Under the pieces are notes generated by a model that saw only the letters and a program-made list of their open reading frames with translations, searched no databases and was not told where the DNA came from. Shown in pieces: positions 5,533-13,323 of a stretch of 14,276 nt of DNA. The stretch's first letter is position 1. Every line of letters begins with the position of its first letter. The position numbers and the translations under genes were made by a program. The stretch covers positions 1-14,276 of the forward strand of contig JAAYXN010000136.1 of NCBI GenBank assembly GCA_012515885.1, read 5' to 3'. Source of the stretch: Rhodococcus sp. (in: high G+C Gram-positive bacteria). GTDB lineage: Bacteria; Actinomycetota; Actinomycetes; Mycobacteriales; Mycobacteriaceae.

Positions 5533-7025
5533 CACGACGTCCCAGGCGAATCCGTATACCCCGCTGCACCTGATCCAGAATCATCAGGAAGTGCCTGCGC
5601 GGCGGCAGCAAACAATCGGCCCCGATGTCCGTAGCTGTCGAACATATCGAGCGACGCTGCGGCAGGTGCGAGCACGACGGCATCGCCGGGCCGGGCCAGC
5701 TCGGCCGCGCTAGCCACCACCGCATCCATGAGCGCTTCCACACCGACCGGGTCCACTCCGTCATGGTCTCCCGGCTGAGCCTTCACAACGGGGACCTGCG
5801 GGGCGTGTCGCGCGAGTGCTGTCGCAATCACATCGGCGTCTTGTCCAAGGAGCACGACGCCTGCCAGTCGCGGCGCGACTTCGATCACCAGATCGTCGAT
5901 GGCGGCGCCTTTAAGCTGTCCGCCCGCGATCCATACGACGCGTTCGTGTGCAAGCAACGATGAACGAGCAGCATGCGGGTTCGTGGCTTTGGAATCGTCG
6001 ATGTAGCTGACCCCGCCAACCACCGCCGCGACGGCGCCGCGGTGCGGACCAACCTGATGCGAAGCCAATCCCGCAGCAACAGCTTCCGGGGCGACACCTA
6101 CGGCACGCGCGAGCGCGGCCGCCGCGAGCGCATCAAGTAATCCCGCAGCTCCGGGCGGCAAAATTCCGTCAGCACTTGCGAGGATCGACGCGTCACCGAA
6201 CGCGCCGTCGACCAGTTCGCCCGCGACGATGCCCAATTCACCGGGACCGGGATCGCCGAGACGGAACCCGACCGTCGCGTCCGCGGGGCAGTCACGCCCC
6301 AGCTCGGCGGCAACAGGGTCGTCGAGTCCGACGACGGCGACACGTCCAGTCAGTGCCTGCGCCTTGGCGGCAATGTAGCCCGCCATTCCGCCGTGCCAGT
6401 CAAGGTGATCCTCAGCGATGTTGAGGACCGCGCCCGCCTCAGGGCGCACTGACGGCGCCCAAAACAGTTGGAACGACGATAGTTCTACCGCGAGGACTTC
6501 TGCGGGAGGACTCATCTGCAACGCATCGATGACGGGCAACCCGATGTTGCCGCACGCCACTGACGACAGACCGCCAGCGTTCAAGATCGCGTCGAGCATC
6601 GACGTCGTCGTGGTTTTTCCATTCGTACCGGTAACGAACAACCATCGTCGCGGCGGACCATAGATTTCTGCGCAATCGATTCGCCAGGTCAGCTCAATAT
6701 CGCCCCAAATGGGGATACCGGCACCGGCTGCCGCAGCCAAAATCGGCGCGTCGGGACGGAAGCCCGGACTGGTGACCACAAGCGCGAACTGAGCAATCTC
6801 GTTCCGGTTGGCCAGTAGCTGCGCCAACGGGACGGTCGCTGCGCCAGCCTCAGCGGCAAGCGCTAGCGAATCGGTGTTGACGTCGGTGACAGTGACCTGG
6901 GCTCCCAAATCGGCCAACGTACCAATGACGGCGCGCCCCGAGATCCCGGCACCTGCCACCAAAACTTGCCGTCCGCGAAGCCTGTCGAGATCGGGTGCGG
7001 CGTTACCAGTCGGCATGGAATCCAC
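5532..7025 (-). CDS. murD: UDP-N-acetylmuramoyl-L-alanine--D-glutamate ligase MurD
   Basis: MurD adds D-Glu to UDP-MurNAc-L-Ala in the cytosol. The 497-residue protein has an N-terminal Rossmann-like domain (VLVAGAGISGRA, 21-32), the Mur ligase P-loop VTGTNGKTTT (131-140), LNIAEDHLDWHG (201-212), a lysine at 221 (YIAAKAQ) at the position usually carbamylated in Mur ligases, and the C-domain motif DDSKATNP (343-350), typical of MurD. The annotated start is GTG 7025, five bases after the mraY stop, with GGAG ten bases upstream; ATG at codon 4 (7016) is an alternative. The stop TGA lies in GTGATG together with both possible ftsW starts. The C-terminal tail is Ser/Gly-rich. Length is typical for actinobacteria. 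Confidence 0.97.
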   Translation of the reverse strand: MDSMPTGNAAPDLDRLRGRQVLVAGAGISGRAVIGTLADLGAQVTVTDVNTDSLALAAEAGAATVPLAQLLANRNEIAQFALVVTSPGFRPDAPILAAAAGAGIPIWGDIELTWRIDCAEIYGPPRRWLFVTGTNGKTTTTSMLDAILNAGGLSSVACGNIGLPVIDALQMSPPAEVLAVELSSFQLFWAPSVRPEAGAVLNIAEDHLDWHGGMAGYIAAKAQALTGRVAVVGLDDPVAAELGRDCPADATVGFRLGDPGPGELGIVAGELVDGAFGDASILASADGILPPGAAGLLDALAAAALARAVGVAPEAVAAGLASHQVGPHRGAVAAVVGGVSYIDDSKATNPHAARSSLLAHERVVWIAGGQLKGAAIDDLVIEVAPRLAGVVLLGQDADVIATALARHAPQVPVVKAQPGDHDGVDPVGVEALMDAVVASAAELARPGDAVVLAPAAASLDMFDSYGHRGRLFAAAAQALPDDSGSGAAGYTDSPGTS

Positions 7026-7030
7026 GGCTG

Positions 7031-8110
7031 TCAGTCTCCAATCGCTCCGAGGTACTCGCTATAGAACAGAGCCAAACCGATCGCCGACGCGATCGCCGCG
7101 AGCAGCCAGAATCTGATAATCACCGTGGTTTCGGCCCAGCCCGCAAGTTCGAAGTGGTGATGGAACGGCGCCATGCGGAATACACGGCGACGCGAAGACC
7201 GGAACACTGCAACCTGGATGGCCACCGACGCCGCCTCAGCAACAAACAGCGCACCAATAACCACCATCAGCAGCTCGGTGCGAGTGGTGACGGAAAGACC
7301 AGCCAGCATGCCGCCCAGTGCGAGCGAACCGGTGTCGCCCATAAAGATTTTCGCCGGAGCGGCATTCCACCACAGGAAGCCGATACAAGCACCGGCACCG
7401 GCGGCACACACCAACGCCAAATCGAGCGGGTCACGCACGTCGTAGCAGCCCTTGCCCGGAGTCGTCTCACACGCGTTGCGGTACTGCCAGAACGTGATGA
7501 TGACGTAGGCGCCAAGAACCAAACTCATTGATCCCGCTGCCAGACCATCCAAACCATCGGTGAGGTTGACCGCGTTTGACCAGGCGATCACCAGCAGAAT
7601 GCACCAGAAAATGAAGACGACGGTACCGAGAGTGATGGTCGCGATATCGCGCACATACGACAGCTGCGCACTGCCCGGAGTCAAACCACTCGCGCCGCTA
7701 AATTGCAGCGCCAAAATACCGAAAATGACGGCACTGACCGTCTGCCCAACGTACTTGCCGGTTGCCGTCAAACCGAGATTTCGCTGCTTACGCAGTTTGA
7801 TGAAGTCATCAAGAAAACCAACGACACCGAGCGAGGTCGCCAAACCCAACACCAACAGACCAGATGCCGACGGCCCCTGAGCGTCATAGCCAATACCGAT
7901 CAGGTGCGAACCGAGATAACCGGCCCACAGACCAGCAAGGATCGCGACGCCACCCATCGTTGGGGTACCGCGCTTGGCCTGATGGCTCTGCGGGCCCTCA
8001 ACGCGGATCTCCTGACCAAAGCCCTGCCGAGAGAAAGCCTTAATCAGCAGCGGCGTCAACAGGATAGAGACGGCAAGGGCGATGCCTGCCGCGAACAGAA
8101 TCTGCCTCAC
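7031..8110 (-). CDS. mraY: Phospho-N-acetylmuramoyl-pentapeptide transferase MraY
   Basis: MraY is the polytopic membrane enzyme that transfers phospho-MurNAc-pentapeptide from UDP to undecaprenyl phosphate, giving lipid I. The 359-residue product shows about ten hydrophobic segments and all family motifs: DDFIKL with the Asp pair at 101-102, NLTDGLDGL (182-190) with the catalytic-site Asp residues, FMGDTGSLALGG (256-267), and the histidine motif PFHHHFE (315-321). The start is GTG 8110 in a GTGA overlap with the murF stop; a weak GGGAGCAGG sequence lies about nine bases upstream. The stop TGA is at 7033-7031, five bases before murD. Length is normal and no key residue is missing. Confidence 0.98.
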   Translation of the reverse strand: MRQILFAAGIALAVSILLTPLLIKAFSRQGFGQEIRVEGPQSHQAKRGTPTMGGVAILAGLWAGYLGSHLIGIGYDAQGPSASGLLVLGLATSLGVVGFLDDFIKLRKQRNLGLTATGKYVGQTVSAVIFGILALQFSGASGLTPGSAQLSYVRDIATITLGTVVFIFWCILLVIAWSNAVNLTDGLDGLAAGSMSLVLGAYVIITFWQYRNACETTPGKGCYDVRDPLDLALVCAAGAGACIGFLWWNAAPAKIFMGDTGSLALGGMLAGLSVTTRTELLMVVIGALFVAEAASVAIQVAVFRSSRRRVFRMAPFHHHFELAGWAETTVIIRFWLLAAIASAIGLALFYSEYLGAIGD

Positions 8111-9639
8111 TGCGTCTTACCTGCTCCCGAATCCACTCGCGGCTCCGAGGCGAACAGAGCCTCGGCAACCTGCCACAATCCCACTGCCTGCGATGCTTTC
8201 ACGAACACAACATCGCCGGGCTCTAACTCTTCTTCCAACACTGCAATTGCTGCCGCGGCGTCGGGTACGAGCATTGATTCTTCACCCCACGACCCTTCCA
8301 TGACTGCACCCTGGTGCATCGCGCGAGCCGGGCGCCCCGTACCGACGACGATAAGTCGACTGACATCGAGGCGGACGGCGAACCGACCAATCGCGTCGTG
8401 TTCGACGACCGAATTGTCGCCAAGTTCGGCCATTTCGCCCAGAACCGCCCAGCTGCGACGCTCGGCATCGCGACCAGATTTGGCCATCGAGACCAGTGCT
8501 TTGATTCCGGCGCGCATTGAATCAGGGTTGGCGTTGTAGGAGTCGTTGATAACGGTGACACCGTCGGTGCGGTCGCGAACTTCCATCCGCCGCGCCGATA
8601 CCGGCACGGCTGCGTCAAGCGCGGCCACTGCCTCATCAAGATCGAGTCCGCATTCCAATGCCACGGCGAGGGCCGCGAGCGCGTTTCCGACCTGATGTTC
8701 ACCATGCACCGACAGCGCTACCTGACGCGACCCGACCGGGGTGTGCACAGTGAAGCGGGCACGTGCTGATTCATCGACAGTGACATCGGTTGCCCGCACC
8801 TGCGCCGACTCTGATCGACCGACAAGAACAACTCTGGCGCTGGTTCGCGACGCCATCGCTGACACCAGTCGATCGTCGGCGTTGAGGACGGCGACACCGC
8901 CGTCTTCGGCGGATGGAAGCGCTTCAACCAGTTCACCCTTGGCAAGAGCAATGGCCTCCTGCGAGCCGAACTCGCCCAGGTGCGCGGTTCCCACATTGAG
9001 TACGACACCGATGCGGGGCGGCGCGATCTTGGCAAGGGCCGCGACGTCACCGCGGCCACGCGCAGACATCTCAAGAACGAGGCTGCGGGTCTGCGGATCG
9101 GCGCGCAGCGCGGTCCACGGGTGACCCAACTCGTTGTTAAACGAACCGGGGGGCGCCACGACCGGACCGAGCGGGGCAAGTACGGCCGCGAGGAGGTCTT
9201 TCGTGGACGTCTTGCCGGCCGAGCCTGTCACTCCCACCACAGTTAATCCGCCTGAAGTCAACGTATCGGCAGTCAACGTATCGACGACCGACCGTGCGAG
9301 CTTGCCGAGCGCCGCGAGCACCGCAGCACCTGAACCGTCGCGGTCATGTTCGAGTGCCATCGCCCGGCTGGGAGCGTCTATCGGTACCGGGTCGACGATG
9401 ATTGCCGGTGCGCCAACAGCTCTCGCGGCGAGTACCGCGACTGCGCCTGCAGCCACCGCTGCCTCGGCGTGGTCATGCCCGTCAACGCGGGCTCCCGGCA
9501 ACGCGATAAAGAGGCTGCCCGGCCCCACCTTGCGGGAATCGAACTCCACACTGCCCGTCACTACAGCGTCCGGGTCGCTGACCTGATCCAGCTGTCCGCC
9601 AACAATTTCTGCGATTTTCCCTAGCGTCAACGGGATCAC
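8107..9639 (-). CDS. murF: UDP-MurNAc-tripeptide--D-alanyl-D-alanine ligase MurF
   Basis: MurF adds the D-Ala-D-Ala dipeptide, finishing the cytosolic UDP-MurNAc-pentapeptide. Seen in 510 residues: an N-domain with VEFDSRKVGPGSLFIALPGAR (about 31-51), the P-loop GVTGSAGKTSTKD (136-148), LNVGTAHLGEFGS (214-226), and the MurF motif NDSYNANPDSM (365-375). The GTG start at 9639 overlaps the murE stop as GTGA and has a good GGAGG (9650-9646) six bases upstream. The stop overlaps mraY in the same way. A duplicated pentapeptide (VDTLT/ADTLT, 119-128) sits just before the central domain. The D-Ala-D-Ala ligase gene is not in this window. Confidence 0.97.
   Translation of the reverse strand: MIPLTLGKIAEIVGGQLDQVSDPDAVVTGSVEFDSRKVGPGSLFIALPGARVDGHDHAEAAVAAGAVAVLAARAVGAPAIIVDPVPIDAPSRAMALEHDRDGSGAAVLAALGKLARSVVDTLTADTLTSGGLTVVGVTGSAGKTSTKDLLAAVLAPLGPVVAPPGSFNNELGHPWTALRADPQTRSLVLEMSARGRGDVAALAKIAPPRIGVVLNVGTAHLGEFGSQEAIALAKGELVEALPSAEDGGVAVLNADDRLVSAMASRTSARVVLVGRSESAQVRATDVTVDESARARFTVHTPVGSRQVALSVHGEHQVGNALAALAVALECGLDLDEAVAALDAAVPVSARRMEVRDRTDGVTVINDSYNANPDSMRAGIKALVSMAKSGRDAERRSWAVLGEMAELGDNSVVEHDAIGRFAVRLDVSRLIVVGTGRPARAMHQGAVMEGSWGEESMLVPDAAAAIAVLEEELEPGDVVFVKASQAVGLWQVAEALFASEPRVDSGAGKTQ
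9256..9285. repeat. Two 15-bp tandem repeats in murF
   Basis: Plus-strand units agtcaacgtatcggc (9256-9270) and agtcaacgtatcgac (9271-9285) are identical at 14 of 15 bases. They encode ADTLT and VDTLT in the linker before the MurF P-loop. The near identity indicates a recent in-frame duplication. Confidence 0.85.
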
Positions 9640-11381
9640 TGTGCACCTCCGACTACGCGATCGATAGCCGCGCTTGCTACATCCCGATCGTCGAACGGGT
9701 ACTTCACTCCGTCAATCTCCTGACCGCTCTCATGTCCCTTACCGGCGACGAGAACCACGTCACCGGATCGCGCCCACGCCACAGCTTCCGCGATTGCGGC
9801 TGCCCGATCTCCCACTTCACGAACTTCTCCGCGCTCCGATTCCGGGACTTGCGCCGCGCCTGCGAGTACCGCTGCACGAATTGCAGCCGGGTCTTCGGTA
9901 CGGGGATTGTCGTCGGTCACGATCACGAGGTCAGCGCCGCGCGCTGCCGCGTCGCCCATGAGGGTCCGCTTGCCGGTGTCGCGGTCCCCACCGGCGCCAA
10001 CAACGATCGCGATACGTCCAGGACCTTGCGCGCGCATCTGGGCACGCAACGTCGCGAGTACCGCCTCGATTGCTGCGGGTTTATGCGCATAGTCGACGAC
10101 GACGAGGAAGTCTTGGCCGCGGTCGATGCGCTGGACTCGGCCGGGGACGTCGACGGTGGCGATGCCGTTCAATGCATCCTCGACGGGCACTCCCAACCGG
10201 GCAGCGGCGGCGACGGCGACAGCGGTGTTCGCGACGTTGTAGCGGCCGGGAAGCCTGATGGACGCCTCGTATACGTCGCCGGTTGGTCCCTCCAGCGCGA
10301 ACCTTTGCCCGCCGGTGGCCTCAGCGTGCGAGTTCCCTGCCGTCCACCCAACAGACTTGTCTGCGCCTCGGTGCACTGCGGCAGATGTGTCTGCATCTGG
10401 GTGTGTGGTCACGGTGACGACCTGTTGATCGGGATCGACACGGTCAACACGTGCGATGTGAGCCATTTGTTGGCCCCACGTGTCGTCGATACAGATCACG
10501 GCAGTTGCGGCTCGCACGGCGGAGGCGGAATCGAAAAGGCGCGCTTTCGCCGCAAAGTAGTCGTCGAAGTCTTTGTGGAAATCGAGGTGGTCCTGCGACA
10601 GGTTGGTGAAGGCGCCGATGTCGAAACGCACGCCGTCGACGCGTCCCAGTGCGAGAGCGTGACTCGACACCTCCATGACGACGGTGTCGATCCCCTGCTC
10701 TGCCATTACCGCGAACAGCGCATGCAGTTGCGGTGCTTCTGGCGTGGTCAAGGCACTCGGGACTCGTCGACCTCGAATCCTGGTCTCGATGGTGCCGACC
10801 AGTGCCGGGCTACGACCGCCCGCAGTCAATGCTGCTTCCAGTAGGTACGAGGTAGTCGTTTTACCCGACGTTCCGGTGATGCCGACGATCTTCATTTTCT
10901 CGGACGGGTGGCCATAAATGGTGGCCGACACTTCGCCGAGAATCTCACGCGGGGCGGGGTGGATGAGTACCGGAACAGGCACCCGTGTCGTCCCTAAAGC
11001 TGTCGTCCCAGATCCGGTCGTCCCTGAAGCCGCAGCCAGAAGCTCCCATCCTGACTGGTCCGTCAGAATTGCCGTCGCTCCCTGTTCCAGGGCCTGCTGG
11101 GCAAAGCTCGCGCCGTGGGCACGTGTCCCCGGCAATGCCGCAAACAGATCGCCCTCGATAATCCCCTGAGCGCGCAGATCAATACCGGTCACGGAAACTT
11201 CGTCCGCTGCGGCGCTGCCACCGAGCCAGTCGATCCGGCAACTGCCAATTCCTGCGAGCTGAGCCACCGAAGTGGCGGCCACCAGCTCCGGGCGAAGCCC
11301 TGCTGCGGGTGGGTTAGCTGACGGCTGCGGACTTGACGGCACGTGTACCGGACTCCTCTCGGCGAAAGACTTTGCTGCCAT
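9636..11381 (-). CDS. murE: UDP-MurNAc-L-Ala-D-Glu--meso-DAP ligase MurE
   Basis: MurE adds the third residue of the stem peptide. The P-loop is GITGTSGKTTTSYLLE (167-182), the carbamylated-Lys region is DDYFAAKARLF (K279), and DDNPRTEDP (490-498) holds the DNPR motif that marks enzymes using meso-diaminopimelate rather than lysine. From ATG 11381 the product has 581 residues, with a non-conserved Ser/Pro/Ala-rich N-terminus. GTG 11342 (codon 14, MPSSPQPSANPPAAGLRP) is a good alternative start because GAGAGGAG lies ten bases before it, while nothing similar precedes ATG 11381. Residues 118-132 are three GTT-containing pentapeptide repeats in the N-domain. It is separated from ftsI by 67 nt and overlaps murF by GTGA. 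Confidence 0.96.
   Translation of the reverse strand: MAAKSFAERSPVHVPSSPQPSANPPAAGLRPELVAATSVAQLAGIGSCRIDWLGGSAAADEVSVTGIDLRAQGIIEGDLFAALPGTRAHGASFAQQALEQGATAILTDQSGWELLAAASGTTGSGTTALGTTRVPVPVLIHPAPREILGEVSATIYGHPSEKMKIVGITGTSGKTTTSYLLEAALTAGGRSPALVGTIETRIRGRRVPSALTTPEAPQLHALFAVMAEQGIDTVVMEVSSHALALGRVDGVRFDIGAFTNLSQDHLDFHKDFDDYFAAKARLFDSASAVRAATAVICIDDTWGQQMAHIARVDRVDPDQQVVTVTTHPDADTSAAVHRGADKSVGWTAGNSHAEATGGQRFALEGPTGDVYEASIRLPGRYNVANTAVAVAAAARLGVPVEDALNGIATVDVPGRVQRIDRGQDFLVVVDYAHKPAAIEAVLATLRAQMRAQGPGRIAIVVGAGGDRDTGKRTLMGDAAARGADLVIVTDDNPRTEDPAAIRAAVLAGAAQVPESERGEVREVGDRAAAIAEAVAWARSGDVVLVAGKGHESGQEIDGVKYPFDDRDVASAAIDRVVGGAQ
9646..9650 (-). promoter_or_regulatory. Ribosome binding site of murF
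   Basis: GGAGG inside the 3' end of murE, six bases before GTG 9639. It supports that start and the overlap with murE. Confidence 0.65.
10987..11031. repeat. Three 15-bp imperfect tandem repeats in murE
   Basis: Units at 10987-11001, 11002-11016 and 11017-11031 all begin gtcgtccc on the plus strand and then diverge. They encode the run ASGTTGSGTTALGTT (residues 118-132), a probable surface-loop insertion in the N-terminal domain of MurE. Confidence 0.8.
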
Positions 11382-11448
11382 ACGGCGGATGTCAGGTTAC
11401 CCGTTCACGTTCTCGCTTCTTCCCGCCTCAGGCGAACCCGGCACCGGT
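11342..11448 (-). promoter_or_regulatory. ftsI-murE gap with weak -10 box and second murE ribosome binding site
   Basis: The 67 nt between the ftsI stop and ATG 11381 contain TAACCT (11399-11394), which fits the TANNNT -10 pattern. No good -35 is present; GAAGAA is what lies 17 bp upstream. Transcription would start near 11387. GAGAGGAG (11360-11353) then lies ten bases before GTG 11342. Together these suggest a possible internal promoter and a murE start 13 codons downstream of the ATG. Confidence 0.25.
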
Positions 11449-13314
11449 TTAGTCCGCCTGCAGCACCAACCGGCTGCCCGGGTCAGGTGACATCGGGACA
11501 CTATCGCGCTGAAGCAACCAGGACGCGATGTCGTGGAACAGTGGCGCCGCTGACTGGCCACCTGATCCATCGGAGCTGCGCTGCGGCGCGTTCAGCATGA
11601 TGCCAATGACGTATCGCGGGTTATCCGACGGTGCGATACCTGCGAAAGTGATCCAGTAGCGCGAGTTGGAATAGCAGCGGCACGCCGGGTCAACTTGCTG
11701 CGCGGTCCCCGTCTTTCCACTGATCTGGTAGCCCTCAATACCGGCTTGAACACCGGTCCCCTGTTGGATACCCATCGGATCGTTTTGCGTCACGGAGCGG
11801 AACATATCCCGCACCGTTTCTGCGGTTTGCGCACTGATGACCTCAATGGGCTCAGGCTTGTCCACTTCGGTGCGATTTCCGTCGGTGTCTACCGTGGCCC
11901 GCATGATTCGCGGAGGAATGCGCACTCCGTCGTTCGCAATCGTCTGGTAGATCCCCGTCATCTGGAGCAGCGTCATCGAAAGGCCCTGACCGATCGGCAG
12001 GTTCGCGAACGTTCCACCCGACCACTGGTCCCGAGGCGGAACACTTCCCGCGCTCTCGCCCGGCAACCCCACCTCAGTTCGTTGACCAAGACCGAAAGCG
12101 GACAGCATCTCCGCGAACCTGTTTTCACCGACACGCTCGGCAAGCATGAGGGTGCCGACGTTGGAGGACTTACCGAACACACCGGTCGTGGTGTACGGCA
12201 CGACTCCGTGATCCCACGCATCCTTGACGGTCACGCCGGACATCGAAATTGTCCCGGGAACCTGCAGGACCTCATCCGGGGTGGTGAGTCCATGTTCGAT
12301 GGCCGCCGCGGCAGTAATGATCTTGTTGACCGATCCGGGCTCAAACGGAGTGCTGACCGGCAGATTTCCCATCTGTGCGTCGCGTGGATTGTTTCCCTCA
12401 CCGATCGCGGGGTTAAACGTGCTGTCGTTAGCCATGGCGAGTACTTCGCCAGTGTGTGCGTCCAGAACGACAGCCGAGACGTCTTGTGCGCCTGATTTTT
12501 CCTTCGCGATTTGCACGGACTGCTGTACGTGATACTGGATGTCGGTGTCGATGGTCAGTTCCACACCGACACCATCGACAGCTGGATGCCGGTCCCGCCA
12601 ACTGCCGGGAATGATCGCGCCATCTGAGCCGCGGTCATAGGTCTGTGAACCATCGGTTCCCGCGAGCGTCGAATCGAGGGCGTCTTCCAAACCCAGCAAG
12701 CCGTGCCCGTCCCAACCGGTGGCGCCAATGAGATTGGCAGCCAACGACCCACCTGGATATTGACGAATATCCTGACGTTCCTGCCCCACTTCACGGAACT
12801 CGTCGACGATCTTCGAGGCAATGACCGGCTCGATACCGCGAGCTAGGTAGACGAAAGTCTCATCACTACGGAGTTTTTCGAGGACCTCGTCTTCAGGGGC
12901 GGCGTCACCGAGCCCGTCGTGGATCGCCTTGGCGATTGCTTCGAGCCGATCGTCGACAGCAGGAGCTGTCGGGTCCTTCTCACGTTCCTCGGCAAGCTCT
13001 TTGCGCACCCGCACCGGTTGAAACGTCAGAGCCCGCGCTTCCATCGTGAATGCAATAGGGCGCCCTTCGCGGTCCACTATCGGCCCACGACGAGCCGGAT
13101 CAACCATGGTCGTGGTGCGCTGGCCCGCAGCCTCTGCAGACAGCCGCGGCGCATCAATGACTTGAATGCGAAACAGCTGCCCACCAGCAATGACGAGCAC
13201 CGCGATCATGACGATGCGTGCGATCCGATTTCGGAACGGAAACGAGGCTGCCCCACCGTCCGCGGGACGGCGGGGCTTCCTCGGTGTACGACGGCGCGGA
13301 GACTTAGAAACCAC
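11449..13314 (-). CDS. ftsI: Septal peptidoglycan transpeptidase FtsI (class B PBP, PbpB/PBP3)
   Basis: FtsI cross-links septal peptidoglycan and is activated with FtsW. The 621-residue protein has a basic cytoplasmic N-terminus, one membrane segment (about 31-47), the start of the pedestal/dimer domain at RRGPIVDREGRPIA (75-88), and a transpeptidase domain with the three penicillin-binding motifs: S328-V-N-K331 (in FEPGSVNK), S383-S-N385 and K534-T-G536. Two cysteines (C545, C547 in DPACRCYS) follow the KTG motif; from memory mycobacterial PbpB has a similar pair. The C-terminal end, SPDPGSRLVLQAD, is also like PbpB of that group. GTG 13314 is the only plausible start: an in-frame TAG lies at 13326-13324, and no clear Shine-Dalgarno is present. 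It starts nine bases after the ftsL-like stop. Confidence 0.97.
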   Translation of the reverse strand: MVSKSPRRRTPRKPRRPADGGAASFPFRNRIARIVMIAVLVIAGGQLFRIQVIDAPRLSAEAAGQRTTTMVDPARRGPIVDREGRPIAFTMEARALTFQPVRVRKELAEEREKDPTAPAVDDRLEAIAKAIHDGLGDAAPEDEVLEKLRSDETFVYLARGIEPVIASKIVDEFREVGQERQDIRQYPGGSLAANLIGATGWDGHGLLGLEDALDSTLAGTDGSQTYDRGSDGAIIPGSWRDRHPAVDGVGVELTIDTDIQYHVQQSVQIAKEKSGAQDVSAVVLDAHTGEVLAMANDSTFNPAIGEGNNPRDAQMGNLPVSTPFEPGSVNKIITAAAAIEHGLTTPDEVLQVPGTISMSGVTVKDAWDHGVVPYTTTGVFGKSSNVGTLMLAERVGENRFAEMLSAFGLGQRTEVGLPGESAGSVPPRDQWSGGTFANLPIGQGLSMTLLQMTGIYQTIANDGVRIPPRIMRATVDTDGNRTEVDKPEPIEVISAQTAETVRDMFRSVTQNDPMGIQQGTGVQAGIEGYQISGKTGTAQQVDPACRCYSNSRYWITFAGIAPSDNPRYVIGIMLNAPQRSSDGSGGQSAAPLFHDIASWLLQRDSVPMSPDPGSRLVLQAD

Positions 13315-13323
13315 GAGCGACCA

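Noticed and set aside
7703..8539. 278-codon plus-strand ORF
   Set aside because: It lies antisense across the mraY start and murF end. Its low-complexity Ser/Thr/Ala translation has no recognisable motif.
9732..10844. 370-codon plus-strand ORF
   Set aside because: It is antisense to murE, whose motifs are complete. Long antisense ORFs are common in high-GC coding sequence, and this one shows no family motif.
11695..12495. 266-codon plus-strand ORF
   Set aside because: It is antisense to the FtsI transpeptidase domain, which contains all three active-site motifs. It is a shadow of that coding frame.
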